Shown here piece by piece: positions 17,849 through 27,592 of a stretch of DNA of 64,000 nucleotides (position 1 is its first letter; each line of letters begins with the position of its first letter). Made by a program: the position numbers and the translations under genes. The stretch comes from Mediterraneibacter catenae. GTDB lineage: Bacteria; Bacillota; Clostridia; Lachnospirales; Lachnospiraceae. The notes under the pieces were generated by a model that was not told the origin of the DNA, did no database searches, and saw only the letters and a list, made by a program, of their open reading frames with translations. The DNA is taken from NCBI RefSeq assembly GCF_008691045.1, contig NZ_VMSO01000002.1, positions 124,001 through 188,000 on the forward strand, in the 5' to 3' direction.

Positions 17849-18598
17849 ATGGAGATGAACAGAAGACAGACAGAAGAAATCAATGCGCTAAGCGCTGCAG
17901 GAAGAGAAGGGAATGAAGACGCCCAAAAAAAGAGAAATGACGAAAATGAAGAAATTAAGGAAACAGGTACTCTAGATCTTGGAAATGGACACTCAAGGCA
18001 CGGAATTCAGCTTTTGACGATCATAGGGGAGATAGAAGGGCACGAGGCAGTATCCGGAAATACGAAAGCAACAAAATATGAACATCTTCTGCCCAGACTT
18101 GCAGAGGCCGAGGAAGATGATAATACAGAGGGGATTCTTATCCTGCTCAATACACTGGGAGGCGATGTGGAAGCAGGACTTGCAATTGCCGAAATGATCG
18201 CATCTTTGAGTAAACCGACCGTATCGCTCGTGCTGGGCGGCAGCCATTCAATAGGCGGACCTCTGGCGGTATCGGCAGATTACTCTTTTATCGTCCCTAC
18301 CGGTACGATGATCGTACATCCGGTGCGCTCTACTGGAATGTTTATCGGAGTGATCCAGAGCTACCGTAATATGGAAAAGACACAGGACCGGATAGCCCGC
18401 TTCATCTCGTCTCATTCAAAAATCAGTCAGGAGCGGCTGCTGGAACTGATGCTGGATTCCACGCAGCTTGTGAAAGATGTAGGTACGATGCTTGAGGGAG
18501 AAGAGGCTGTGAGGGAAGGGCTGATCGACGAGGTTGGCGGGATCAGTCAGGCGTTTCGGAAGCTTCATGAGCTGATTGAAGAGAGAAAACGAACGTAA
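17849..18598 (+). CDS. tepA: ClpP-like serine protease of the TepA group
   Basis: Crotonase/ClpP-fold protease of 249 residues. A charged N-terminal stretch of about 50 residues is followed by the ClpP fold: IIGEIEGHEAV, ILILLNTLGGDVEAGLAIAEMI, the Ser nucleophile region in GGSHSIGGPLA (near residue 133) and TGTMIVHPVRSTG with the His. The Asp region lies near the C-terminus, where GLIDEVGGI is the typical ending. It lies directly before ftsK/spoIIIE, as tepA (ymfB) does in Bacillus. Its substrates are unknown; the Bacillus homolog was linked to protein export and sporulation. Confidence 0.82.
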   Translation: MEMNRRQTEEINALSAAGREGNEDAQKKRNDENEEIKETGTLDLGNGHSRHGIQLLTIIGEIEGHEAVSGNTKATKYEHLLPRLAEAEEDDNTEGILILLNTLGGDVEAGLAIAEMIASLSKPTVSLVLGGSHSIGGPLAVSADYSFIVPTGTMIVHPVRSTGMFIGVIQSYRNMEKTQDRIARFISSHSKISQERLLELMLDSTQLVKDVGTMLEGEEAVREGLIDEVGGISQAFRKLHELIEERKRT

Positions 18599-18609
18599 GA
18601 AAAAATATA

Positions 18610-18638
18610 ATGACACAATTTTCAAATGATGCTATACT
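18610..18638 (+). promoter_or_regulatory. Promoter of ftsK/spoIIIE
   Basis: ATGACA (18610-18615) and TATACT (18633-18638) are 17 bp apart, between the tepA stop and the ftsK start. It may add to read-through from tepA. Confidence 0.5.
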
Positions 18639-18674
18639 AAATCTAGTATGTTTAAATTACTAAGGGGGAATTAT

Positions 18675-21215
18675 ATGGCTGCTAAATCGACGAAGAGCCG
18701 TAAGAATTCAAAGAGCAGACCGAAGAAAGGTCAGCAAAATTCAGAAATCAGGGGAGAGATAATTATACTTGCCGTACTGGCTGTATGTATTTTGCTGGTT
18801 CTCAGCAATTTTGGTGTCGGAGGAATCGCAGGGGAGGCGGTATCATCCGTATTTTTTGGATTATTCGGGTTTATGGCATATCTTCTGCCTTTCGTAATCT
18901 TTGGACTGGCCGCATTTCTCATTTCGAATAAGGGGAATACACATGCCTATATTAAGATTGCAGCGGCGATTATGCTGTTTCTGTTCATCACAGCTATTCT
19001 GGAACTGATATTTAATTCTTATACACCGAGAGCATCGCTGCTTTCGTATTATACAGAGGCAAGCGAACACAGAAATGCCGGAGGACTGACAGGCGGATGT
19101 CTGGTCAGTCTGCTCTGTCCTTTGATCGGAATCATAGGAACTTATGTTGTTCTGATCATACTGTCTGTTATATGTATTATTCTCATCACAGAGAAATCTC
19201 TGCTCGCTCCGCTCGGACGGCAGAGCAGAAAAGCATATGAGGACGCTAAGAAAAAGAGGCAGGAGACAGCTGCGATCCGCGCGAAAGAAAAAGAAGAGCG
19301 GCAGAGGACAGCGAAGCCACGGGCAAAAAGTGAAAGAAAAAGAGAAGACAGACGCAGCGATCACAAGGTGTCGGGAGTTTCCTTTGCAACAACACTTGGC
19401 GGGGAAGATGATACACCGGATACGAAGAAAAGAGGAAAGAGAAAATCCCCTGATGTGTATGAACTGATCCCGGAAGATTTTGCGGATGATGAGATTCCGC
19501 AGATGGAAGAGGAGAATACTTTTGTGATCAGCCGTGCAGAACCGCAGGAATTTGTGCCAGATGAGATGGCGGATGACGGTATAGGGAATGAATCCGGACA
19601 GACCGGAGAGCTTTTCCGTCAGGAGGATACGGCGGCTGACGTTGATAAGTCTGCAAAACGCCGCAGCAGGGCAAAAGAGGCTGCTGAAGTTTCGGCTGAG
19701 ACAGAAAATGTAGCGGCAATCGTAGAAAAAGAACAGGAAAAGGAGAAACCTGTCTACCATACGCCGCCGCTCAGTCTGTTGAAGCGCGGGAAAAAGAGCG
19801 GAGGAGATTCCGACAGTCATCTGCGTGCAACCGCGCTGAAGCTGGAACAGACACTGCAGAATTTCGGTGTGGGCGTCCATGTAACGAATGCAAGCTGTGG
19901 TCCGTCTGTTACCCGCTATGAACTTCAGCCTGATCAGGGAGTCAAGGTCAGCAAAATCGTAGGATTGGCAGATGACATTAAATTGAATCTTGCGGTTGCC
20001 GATCTGAGGATCGAAGCTCCTATTCCGGGAAAAGCAGCAGTCGGTATTGAAGTCCCTAACAAGGAAAATACAGCAGTAATGCTCCGCGATCTTCTTGAGT
20101 CAAAGGAATTTAAGGCAAGTACATCGCCGATCACATTCGCTGTGGGTAAAGATATTGCCGGAAAAGTAGTCGTGGCTGACATCGCCAAGATGCCGCATCT
20201 GCTCGTTGCCGGTGCTACAGGCTCCGGAAAGTCTGTATGTATCAATACACTGATCATGAGTATCATATACAAGGCAGATCCGGATTCGGTGAAACTGATC
20301 CTTGTGGATCCAAAGGTTGTTGAGCTGAGCGTATATAACGGAATCCCGCATCTGATGATCCCGGTTGTGACGGATCCTAAGAAAGCGGCAGGGGCTCTTA
20401 ACTGGGCCGTGGCTGAGATGGAAAAACGTTACAAGCTCTTTGCAGAATACAATGTAAGAGACCTGAAGGGATTTAATGCAAAAGTCGAAAAAGGCGAAAC
20501 CGGCGATGAAATTAAAAAGAAACTTCCGCAGATCGTTATCATCATCGATGAGCTTGCAGACCTTATGATGGTGGCACCCGGCGAAGTTGAAGGCGCGATC
20601 TGCCGACTGGCACAGCTTGCCAGAGCAGCAGGGCTGCATCTTGTCGTGGCTACGCAGAGACCTTCGGTCAATGTCATTACGGGACTGATCAAGGCAAATA
20701 TGCCGTCCAGGATCGCATTTTCAGTTACGTCCGGTGTGGATTCAAGGACGATCATAGACATGAACGGCGCAGAGAAGCTGCTCGGCAAAGGGGATATGCT
20801 CTTTTATCCTGCCGGTTATCCAAAGCCGGTACGTGTTCAGGGATCCTTCGTCTCTGACAAAGAGGTACAGGATGTCGCGGATTACCTGGTCAGCAACAGC
20901 GGAAGCACTGCTTATAATGATGAACTGGAAGAACATATGAATACAAATATTCCGGTATCCGGCAGTACATCTGCCGGCGAGGGCGGGGATGATAAAGATA
21001 CATATTTTATCGAAGCAGGAAAGCTCATCATAGATAAAGAAAAAGCATCTATCGGAATGCTTCAGAGAATGTTTAAAATCGGGTTCAACCGGGCTGCAAG
21101 GATCATGGATCAGCTTGCTGAGGCCGGTGTGGTGGGCCCGGAAGAAGGGACGAAACCACGTAAAGTCCTGATGTCAAAAGAGGAATTTGAGGAATATCTC
21201 GGTAACAACAGTTAA
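18675..21215 (+). CDS. DNA translocase FtsK/SpoIIIE
   Basis: Pumps DNA across the division or sporulation septum. The 846-residue protein has four N-terminal membrane segments (about residues 28-175), a long charged low-complexity linker (about 185-375), then the motor: the alpha/beta part, Walker A GATGSGKSV (about 513), Walker B IIIDELADLMM (about 619) and the RLAQLARAAGLHLVVATQRPS segment in pieces. A C-terminal gamma winged helix (about 780-846, IGMLQRMFKIGFNRAARIMDQL in pieces) reads KOPS/SRS sites. The start is the ATG at 18675, behind AAGGGGG; an in-frame ATG at 18648 has no ribosome site. In a spore former with one copy in view it may serve both roles. Confidence 0.92.
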   Translation: MAAKSTKSRKNSKSRPKKGQQNSEIRGEIIILAVLAVCILLVLSNFGVGGIAGEAVSSVFFGLFGFMAYLLPFVIFGLAAFLISNKGNTHAYIKIAAAIMLFLFITAILELIFNSYTPRASLLSYYTEASEHRNAGGLTGGCLVSLLCPLIGIIGTYVVLIILSVICIILITEKSLLAPLGRQSRKAYEDAKKKRQETAAIRAKEKEERQRTAKPRAKSERKREDRRSDHKVSGVSFATTLGGEDDTPDTKKRGKRKSPDVYELIPEDFADDEIPQMEEENTFVISRAEPQEFVPDEMADDGIGNESGQTGELFRQEDTAADVDKSAKRRSRAKEAAEVSAETENVAAIVEKEQEKEKPVYHTPPLSLLKRGKKSGGDSDSHLRATALKLEQTLQNFGVGVHVTNASCGPSVTRYELQPDQGVKVSKIVGLADDIKLNLAVADLRIEAPIPGKAAVGIEVPNKENTAVMLRDLLESKEFKASTSPITFAVGKDIAGKVVVADIAKMPHLLVAGATGSGKSVCINTLIMSIIYKADPDSVKLILVDPKVVELSVYNGIPHLMIPVVTDPKKAAGALNWAVAEMEKRYKLFAEYNVRDLKGFNAKVEKGETGDEIKKKLPQIVIIIDELADLMMVAPGEVEGAICRLAQLARAAGLHLVVATQRPSVNVITGLIKANMPSRIAFSVTSGVDSRTIIDMNGAEKLLGKGDMLFYPAGYPKPVRVQGSFVSDKEVQDVADYLVSNSGSTAYNDELEEHMNTNIPVSGSTSAGEGGDDKDTYFIEAGKLIIDKEKASIGMLQRMFKIGFNRAARIMDQLAEAGVVGPEEGTKPRKVLMSKEEFEEYLGNNS

Positions 21216-21246
21216 CAGATAACAAATGAAAAGAGGAGGAGACAGG

Positions 21247-22917
21247 ATGAAAACAGATATTGAGATCGCACAGGAAGCTAAACTGGAACATATCAGGGAT
21301 GTGGCGGCGACAATAGGCATAGAGGAAGATGATCTTGAATTTTATGGGAAATATAAGGCGAAACTTTCCGACGACCTGTGGGAGAAGATCAAAGACAATG
21401 AGGATGGAAAGCTGGTCCTTGTGACGGCAATCAATCCGACGCCGGCAGGAGAAGGAAAGACAACGACCACGGTAGGGCTCGGACAGGCGATGGCAAAGCT
21501 GAACAAAAAAGCTTTGATCGCACTCCGCGAGCCTTCACTCGGTCCATGCTTCGGTATTAAAGGAGGGGCTGCCGGCGGCGGATATGCGCAGGTAGTACCA
21601 ATGGAGGATCTGAACCTCCATTTTACAGGCGACTTTCATGCGATTACTTCTGCCAATAATCTTCTGGCAGCAATGCTTGACAATCATATCCAGCAGGGAA
21701 ATGCACTCGGAATCGATCCAAGACAGGTCGTATGGAAGAGATGTCTCGATATGAATGACCGCGTGCTTCGAAATGTTGTTGTCGGTCTGGGAAATAAAAT
21801 GGACGGCATGGTACGCGAGGATCATTTTGTTATCACCGTTGCCTCAGAAATTATGGCGATCCTCTGTCTGGCTGATAATCTTGCGGATCTCAAGGAACGT
21901 CTTGGAAGAATTATTGTGGCCTACAATTTCAACGGCGAGCCTGTCACTGCAGATGATCTGAAAGCGACCGGAGCCATGGCAGCGCTGTTAAAAGATGCGA
22001 TCAAGCCAAATCTTATCCAGACACTGGAACATACGCCGGCGCTCGTCCACGGCGGTCCGTTTGCCAATATCGCTCACGGATGTAACAGTGTGAGAGCTAC
22101 CAAGATGGCTATGAAGCTGAGTGATATTACGATCACAGAAGCAGGGTTCGGGGCAGATCTGGGAGCCGAGAAGTTCTTTGATATTAAATGCCGAATGGCA
22201 GGCCTGAAGCCGGATGCAGTAGTTCTGGTTGCAACAGTCCGTGCTTTGAAGTATAATGGAGGAGTTGCAAAGAGCGATCTGGCAGAAGAAAACCTAGATG
22301 CTCTTGCAAAAGGAATTGTCAATCTTGAAAAACATATTGAAAATATACAGAAGTACGGTGTACCTGTGATCGTAACACTGAACTCTTTTGTGACAGATAC
22401 AGAGGCGGAGAATGAATATATCCGTAAGTTCTGCGAAGAGCGAGGATGTGAGTTCGAGCTCTCGGAAGTATGGGAAAAAGGCGGAGAGGGCGGCATTGCT
22501 CTTGCTCAGAAAGTACTTGAAACTCTGGACAATAAGGAAAGCAGCTTCCATCCTCTTTACAGTGATGAGCTGTCGATCCGCGAAAAAATCGAGAAGATTG
22601 CGAAAGAGATATATGGCGCTGACGGAGTTGTTTATGAGCCGGCAGCTCAGAGACAGATTGACCGGATCGAGTCTCTTGGATTTGCAAATTTCCCGGTCTG
22701 CATGGCAAAGAATCAGTATTCTCTTTCTGATGATGCTAAAAAGCTGGGAAGACCAGAAGGATTTGATATTCATATCCGTGAAGTATATGTGAGCGCCGGT
22801 GCGGGATTTGTAGTTGCTCTTACAGGCGCAGTCATGACAATGCCCGGACTGCCGAAAGTGCCGGCGGCGAACGGCATCGATGTTACAGAAGACGGTAAGA
22901 TCACAGGACTGTTTTAG
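21247..22917 (+). CDS. fhs: Formate-tetrahydrofolate ligase
   Basis: ATP-dependent synthesis of 10-formyl-THF from formate, the entry step of the methyl branch of the Wood-Ljungdahl pathway and a source of C1 units. The 556 residues are the standard length. Motifs are [17 protein letters not shown] (P-loop, about 66-80), [33 protein letters not shown], and the PGLPKVPAA ending region. The ATG at 21247 behind AGAGGAGGA is preferred over an upstream in-frame ATG. The stop is 16 bp before folD, so the two are co-transcribed. Confidence 0.95.
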   Translation: MKTDIEIAQEAKLEHIRDVAATIGIEEDDLEFYGKYKAKLSDDLWEKIKDNEDGKLVLVTAINPTPAGEGKTTTTVGLGQAMAKLNKKALIALREPSLGPCFGIKGGAAGGGYAQVVPMEDLNLHFTGDFHAITSANNLLAAMLDNHIQQGNALGIDPRQVVWKRCLDMNDRVLRNVVVGLGNKMDGMVREDHFVITVASEIMAILCLADNLADLKERLGRIIVAYNFNGEPVTADDLKATGAMAALLKDAIKPNLIQTLEHTPALVHGGPFANIAHGCNSVRATKMAMKLSDITITEAGFGADLGAEKFFDIKCRMAGLKPDAVVLVATVRALKYNGGVAKSDLAEENLDALAKGIVNLEKHIENIQKYGVPVIVTLNSFVTDTEAENEYIRKFCEERGCEFELSEVWEKGGEGGIALAQKVLETLDNKESSFHPLYSDELSIREKIEKIAKEIYGADGVVYEPAAQRQIDRIESLGFANFPVCMAKNQYSLSDDAKKLGRPEGFDIHIREVYVSAGAGFVVALTGAVMTMPGLPKVPAANGIDVTEDGKITGLF

Positions 22918-22933
22918 ATAAAAGGAGAAGTCA

Positions 22934-23788
22934 ATGTCACAGCTAATTGATGGGAAGAAGATTTCAAAACAGATCAAAGACGAGCTGAAAGAAGAGGTAC
23001 TGAAGTTAAATGCCGCAGGAAAGAGTGCCTGCCTTGCAGTCGTACAGGTGGGGGACGATCCTGCATCTTCAGTCTATGTCAATAACAAGAAGAAAGCATG
23101 TGCCTATATCGGTATCCGGTCAAAGGCATATGAGCTTCCGGAGTCGACAACGGAGGAAGAACTGGTTTCTCTAGTGGAGGAACTAAACGAGGATGACGAG
23201 GTGAACGGCATCCTTGTGCAGCTGCCGCTTCCGGAACACATAGATGAGGATAAGATCATCCGGACCATTTCTCCGGAGAAAGATGTAGACGGTTTTCATC
23301 CGGTCAGTGTGGGACGTCTGTGGATCGGTGAGAAAGGATTTTTATCCTGTACACCGGCAGGGATTATTCAGCTTTTGAAGCGTTCGGGAATCGAGATCGA
23401 AGGGAAAGAGTGCGTGATAGTCGGGAGAAGTAATATAGTCGGAAAACCGATGGCGGCGCTTTTGCTCAGAGAGAACGGAACTGTGACTGTGACACATTCC
23501 CGGACAAAGAATCTGAAAGAAGTGACGAAAAGGGCGGATATACTTATCGTCGCTATAGGAAAAAGACAGTATATTACTGCTGATTATGTGAAAGAAGGCG
23601 CAGTAGTCATCGATGTGGGAATGCACAGAGACGAGAACAATCATCTCTGTGGTGATGTGGATTTTGCTGATGTGGAACCACATACATCGGCAATTACACC
23701 AGTACCTGGGGGTGTCGGACCGATGACAATTGCGATGTTGATGAATAATTGTGTGGAAACGATACGTACTCAGGAGGAAAGACCATGA
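22934..23788 (+). CDS. folD: Bifunctional methylene-THF dehydrogenase / methenyl-THF cyclohydrolase
   Basis: Interconverts 10-formyl-, 5,10-methenyl- and 5,10-methylene-THF, continuing the reaction of Fhs. The 284 residues carry the cyclohydrolase Lys region ([20 protein letters not shown] in pieces), [13 protein letters not shown], the NADP site [18 protein letters not shown] and the C-terminal [15 protein letters not shown]. Its stop overlaps the next start (ATGA at 23785), so the TPR protein is translationally coupled. Confidence 0.95.
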   Translation: MSQLIDGKKISKQIKDELKEEVLKLNAAGKSACLAVVQVGDDPASSVYVNNKKKACAYIGIRSKAYELPESTTEEELVSLVEELNEDDEVNGILVQLPLPEHIDEDKIIRTISPEKDVDGFHPVSVGRLWIGEKGFLSCTPAGIIQLLKRSGIEIEGKECVIVGRSNIVGKPMAALLLRENGTVTVTHSRTKNLKEVTKRADILIVAIGKRQYITADYVKEGAVVIDVGMHRDENNHLCGDVDFADVEPHTSAITPVPGGVGPMTIAMLMNNCVETIRTQEERP

Positions 23789-25155
23789 GATGCAGCCATT
23801 GCGGGGCAATGATTCCGGATGATCAAATGGTCTGCCCGAGATGCGGAACTGAAGTGCAGATCGTACCGGATTACAATCCGCTGGACGACGTTCTTGCCAG
23901 AGAAGTCAAAGGCTCTGTAGAGGGCGCTACTCGTCAGATACAGACGGATGATATCAGAAGATACAGACGGGATGACAGGACAAAGAATGTCAATTCGACC
24001 AGAGTCCTGAGCCGGGAAGAAATGGACCGTATAAGGGACCAGAGAAGACGTTCCGGCAGCAGAAAGACATCAGGAAATGTCGGGCGCGGCACTGATGAAC
24101 TGCAGCGAAAGCAACAGGGGACAGGTGAGCTGCGCGGGCAGAAGCGAAATACAGGGGCTATGCGTACCCAGCGACAGGATACTGCGGAACTGCGTCGTCT
24201 TCGTCAGCAGAAAAGGCTTGAAGCTGCGAAGCGTAAGAGGAGAAAACTGCTGATAACATTGTTTATACTGCTTGCTCTGATTATTGCCGGAGTTTATCTT
24301 GTATATGTGAACTCTTATACTTCTATGGTCAATAAGGGATATCAGGCAATACAGAGCGGCGACTATGATGCGGCCGAGAATTATTTTAACCGTGCCATCA
24401 GCAAGGACAGATCGCGGCCGGATGCTTATACCGGTTATGCGGAGATATACGTGGACCAGGATGATTACGAGAGCGCGGAAGATGTATTTCTTTCTGCAAT
24501 AGAGACGCAGCCAACCAACGTAGAAATCTATCGTGCAGCGATTGAGTTTTATATGGAGACGGAGCAGCCGGCAAAAGTGTCTGCACTGCTCGAGGACTGT
24601 GAAGATCAGAATGTATTAAGTGCAGTTTCATCTTATCTCTCTTCGGCACCGGTATTTACACCGGAAGAAGGCACTTACAATGAAGTACAGCAAATCATGA
24701 TTACTTCTGAGACAGGCGGGGATATCTATTATACGACTGACGGAACTGATCCGACAGTTGAGACTGGCACAAAATATGAAGAACCGGTTCTTATACAGAC
24801 AGAGGGGAAAGTTGAGATACGGGCTATTGCAGTTAATGCAAATGGGATTCCAAGTACTGTAGCTTCAGCTACATATACAATTGAATTCCCCATTGTAAAT
24901 GCGCCTGCTGTGACTCCGTCAACCGGACAGTATACAGAACCTACTCAGATAACGATAACAGTGCCGGAAGGTTATACTGCATATTACACGATGGATGGCT
25001 CAACACCGGATCCTGAGTCTTCTTCTACGGAAAAATATACAGGACCGGTCGATATGCCGGAAAATACACAGACCATTTTTAATGCGATACTCGTCAATGA
25101 CCAGAATGGAAAGGCGACAGAGATGACGACAAGGAATTATATCACAACAGATTAA
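23785..25155 (+). CDS. Zinc-ribbon, single-pass membrane protein with TPR and two chitobiase C-terminal-like repeats
   Basis: Unknown function. The 456-residue protein starts with a zinc ribbon (C3, C6, C17, C20). A basic, Arg/Gln-rich disordered region (about 30-150) follows, then one membrane helix (about 154-175). Next is a TPR-like section (about 185-285, with [21 protein letters not shown] in pieces). Two copies of a chitobiase/beta-hexosaminidase C-terminal-like fold end it, marked by [10 protein letters not shown] and [10 protein letters not shown]. The zinc ribbon is probably cytoplasmic and the repeats extracellular. The start overlaps the folD stop and has AGGAGG; the gene order with one-carbon genes may be incidental. 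A strong terminator follows. Confidence 0.8.
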   Translation: MRCSHCGAMIPDDQMVCPRCGTEVQIVPDYNPLDDVLAREVKGSVEGATRQIQTDDIRRYRRDDRTKNVNSTRVLSREEMDRIRDQRRRSGSRKTSGNVGRGTDELQRKQQGTGELRGQKRNTGAMRTQRQDTAELRRLRQQKRLEAAKRKRRKLLITLFILLALIIAGVYLVYVNSYTSMVNKGYQAIQSGDYDAAENYFNRAISKDRSRPDAYTGYAEIYVDQDDYESAEDVFLSAIETQPTNVEIYRAAIEFYMETEQPAKVSALLEDCEDQNVLSAVSSYLSSAPVFTPEEGTYNEVQQIMITSETGGDIYYTTDGTDPTVETGTKYEEPVLIQTEGKVEIRAIAVNANGIPSTVASATYTIEFPIVNAPAVTPSTGQYTEPTQITITVPEGYTAYYTMDGSTPDPESSSTEKYTGPVDMPENTQTIFNAILVNDQNGKATEMTTRNYITTD

Positions 25156-25191
25156 AGACAGACTTTGAGTGTGTTGAAAATGGTGAATATT

Positions 25192-25247
25192 ACCCATGTA
25201 TTGGTAAAAAAATTATGTATTTTTACCAATACATGGGTTGTTTTTTT
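25192..25247 (+). terminator. Strong Rho-independent terminator
   Basis: A perfect 19-bp stem (25192-25210 with 25220-25238) has a 9-base loop and a run of seven T, closing the ftsK/fhs/folD region. Confidence 0.92.
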
Positions 25248-25266
25248 ATGAGATTTGATGTATAAT
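25238..25266 (+). promoter_or_regulatory. Promoter of the alcohol dehydrogenase gene
   Basis: TTGTTT (25238-25243) and TATAAT (25261-25266) have a 17-bp spacer. The -35 overlaps the end of the preceding terminator. Confidence 0.5.
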
Positions 25267-25312
25267 GACTATGTTAAAAAAATAACAATAAATATCAAAG
25301 GAGATGCAGGTT

Positions 25313-26494
25313 ATGAGCAGATTTTGTTTACCACGAGACATCTATCATGGAAAAGGATGTCTGGAAGAGCTGAAAAACTTGAAAGGGAAAAAGGCTATGC
25401 TTGTCGTGGGCGGCGGTTCCATGAAACGTCAGGGATTTCTTGACAGGGCAGTAAACTATCTGAAAGAAGCTGGCATGGAAGTAGAAGTATTTGAGGGCGT
25501 AGAACCTGATCCGTCTGTTGAGACAGTTATGAAAGGCGCTGAGGCAATGCGCGCTTTTGAGCCTGACTGGATCGTATCCATGGGCGGTGGTTCCCCGATC
25601 GATGCCGCAAAAGCTATGTGGGCATTTTACGAGTATCCGGATACATCATTTGAGGATCTCTGCACACCATTTAATTTCCCTGAGCTGAGACAGAAAGCAA
25701 AATTTGCCGCAATCCCGTCAACATCCGGAACAGCGACAGAAGTCACAGCATTTTCAGTTATTACAAACTATCAGACAGGTGTAAAATATCCTCTTGCTGA
25801 CTTCAACATTACACCGGACGTTGCTATCGTAGACCCTGACCTTGTATCCGGACTTCCGGTAAAACAGGTTGCCTACACAGGGATGGACGCTCTTACACAT
25901 GCGATTGAAGCATATGTATCCACACTCCACGGACCGTTCACAGATCCGCTTGCGCTGCAGGCGATTGAAATGGTGCTTGATTACCTGCCGGCATCCTATA
26001 ACTGCAATATGGACGCAAGAGAACAGATGCACTACGCGCAGTGCCTTGCAGGAATGGCGTTCTCAAATGCGCTTCTTGGAATCGTTCACTCCATGGCTCA
26101 CAAGACAGGCGCTGCATTTTCCACAGGACATATACCGCACGGATGTGCTAACGCGATCTACCTGCCGTATGTGATTGCATATAATGCAAAAGATCCTGTA
26201 GCGGCAGGCCGCTATGCAGAAATTGCCCGCAGAATGGGACTTGACGGAACATCAGAAAAAGCTCTTATCAACAGTCTCGTAGAAAAGATCAACGAGTTCA
26301 ATGTGAAACTGAATATTCCGAAGACGTTGAAAGATTTCGGTATTAACGAAGATGAATTTAAAGAGAAAGTGTCTCACATTGCAGAGCTGGCTGTTGGAGA
26401 TGCCTGCACAGGATCTAATCCACGCGCTATTGATCCGGCTGCTATGGAGAAACTTCTCACATGTACATATTATGGAACAGAGGTAGATTTCTGA
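25313..26494 (+). CDS. Iron-containing alcohol dehydrogenase
   Basis: Group III NAD(P)-dependent alcohol dehydrogenase of 393 residues, probably a fermentative reductase of aldehydes or ketones. Visible are the GGGS nucleotide loop (VVGGGSMKRQG, about 33-43), MGGGSPIDAAKAM, PSTSGTATEVTAFSV, and the metal ligands: an Asp in the GMDALTHAIEAY region and His in HSMAHKTGA and HIPHGCANAI. The start is the ATG at 25313, 10 bases after AAAGGAG; an ATG at 25304 is too close to that site. It is monocistronic, framed by promoter and terminator. Confidence 0.9.
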   Translation: MSRFCLPRDIYHGKGCLEELKNLKGKKAMLVVGGGSMKRQGFLDRAVNYLKEAGMEVEVFEGVEPDPSVETVMKGAEAMRAFEPDWIVSMGGGSPIDAAKAMWAFYEYPDTSFEDLCTPFNFPELRQKAKFAAIPSTSGTATEVTAFSVITNYQTGVKYPLADFNITPDVAIVDPDLVSGLPVKQVAYTGMDALTHAIEAYVSTLHGPFTDPLALQAIEMVLDYLPASYNCNMDAREQMHYAQCLAGMAFSNALLGIVHSMAHKTGAAFSTGHIPHGCANAIYLPYVIAYNAKDPVAAGRYAEIARRMGLDGTSEKALINSLVEKINEFNVKLNIPKTLKDFGINEDEFKEKVSHIAELAVGDACTGSNPRAIDPAAMEKLLTCTYYGTEVDF

Positions 26495-26539
26495 CATAAT
26501 ATGGAAAATATCCTCTGACAATTGAATAAAAATGTGATT

Positions 26540-26573
26540 AAACGGGTCAGCCGGAAACGGCAGGCCCGTTTTA
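26540..26573 (+). terminator. Rho-independent terminator after adh
   Basis: An interrupted stem AACGGGTC/GGCCCGTT encloses a GCCG-GAAA-CGGC tetraloop hairpin and is followed by TTTT. Confidence 0.75.
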
Positions 26574-26610
26574 ATATGCGAATGCAGGAAATGAAAACTA
26601 TTAGCAAGTA

Positions 26611-26640
26611 TTGAAGTATTAGCCGCAAGCATGTTATAAT
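26611..26640 (+). promoter_or_regulatory. Promoter of nfnAB
   Basis: TTGAAG (26611-26616) and TATAAT (26635-26640) have an 18-bp spacer, 65 bases before nfnA. Confidence 0.5.
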
Positions 26641-26704
26641 TACTTGCCATTACGGGATTTATGGCGTATTATAGTGAAAGAGTGAATTTTCAAGGAGGAA
26701 GACC

Positions 26705-27592
26705 ATGTATCAGATAATGAAAGCAGAAAAACTGGCCGATAAGATTTTTCTGATGGACGTGCATGCGCCACGTGTTGCGCAGCACTGTCAGCCGGGGCAG
26801 TTTGTTATTGTAAAGATGGACGAGAAGGGTGAACGTATTCCGCTTACAATCTGCGATTATGACAGAGAAGCGGGAACGATTACTATCGTTGTACAGGAAG
26901 TAGGGGCTTCTACCACTAAAATGAGCAGTCTGAAAGAAGGAGACTATTTCCGCGACTTTACAGGCCCGCTGGGATGTCCGTCTGAGTTTGTAAATGAGGA
27001 TATCGATGAGCTTAAGAATAAGAAGATGCTTTTTGTCGCGGGCGGTGTCGGAGCGGCGCCGGTATATCCGCAGGTAAAGTGGCTTCATGAGCGCGGAATC
27101 AGGGCAGATGTTATTGTTGGTTCAAAGACAAAGGATATGCTGATCCTGGAAGAAGAGATGAAAGCTGTTGCAGGAAATTATTATCCATGTACAGATGACG
27201 GTACATACGGACATGCAGGTATGGTCACTACCATGGTAGAGGAACTTGTAAACAACGGGAATAAATACGATGTCTGTATTGCGATCGGTCCGATGATCAT
27301 GATGAAGTTTGTCTGCCTCCTGACTAAGAAACTGGAGATCCCGACGATCGTAAGCATGAACCCGATCATGGTAGACGGGACAGGTATGTGCGGAGCGTGC
27401 CGTCTTCAGGTTGGCGATGAGATCAAATTTGCCTGCGTAGACGGACCGGAGTTTGACGGACATCTGGTAGATTTTGATCAGGCGATGAAGAGAAGCCAGA
27501 CATACAAGACAGCAGAAGGCCGTGCGATGCTGAAACTTCTGGAGGGAGATACTCATCACGGCGGATGCGGACATTGCGGAGGTGACGAATAA
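26705..27592 (+). CDS. nfnA: NADH-dependent ferredoxin:NADP+ oxidoreductase, small subunit (NfnA-like)
   Basis: FAD- and [2Fe-2S]-containing subunit of the electron-bifurcating transhydrogenase, or of the related sulfide dehydrogenase. It has an FAD domain (RIPLTICDYD, about 42-51), the NAD-binding segment FVAGGVGAAPVYPQVKWL, and the cluster Cys set in MCGACRLQVG with a further Cys in KFACVDGPEFDGH. The 295-residue protein ends in an unusual His/Cys/Gly tail (HHGGCGHCGGDE). The start has AGGAGG. Its TAA overlaps the ATG of the large subunit, so the two are made together. The subunit pairing with the next gene supports Nfn over dihydroorotate dehydrogenase PyrK. Confidence 0.85.
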   Translation: MYQIMKAEKLADKIFLMDVHAPRVAQHCQPGQFVIVKMDEKGERIPLTICDYDREAGTITIVVQEVGASTTKMSSLKEGDYFRDFTGPLGCPSEFVNEDIDELKNKKMLFVAGGVGAAPVYPQVKWLHERGIRADVIVGSKTKDMLILEEEMKAVAGNYYPCTDDGTYGHAGMVTTMVEELVNNGNKYDVCIAIGPMIMMKFVCLLTKKLEIPTIVSMNPIMVDGTGMCGACRLQVGDEIKFACVDGPEFDGHLVDFDQAMKRSQTYKTAEGRAMLKLLEGDTHHGGCGHCGGDE

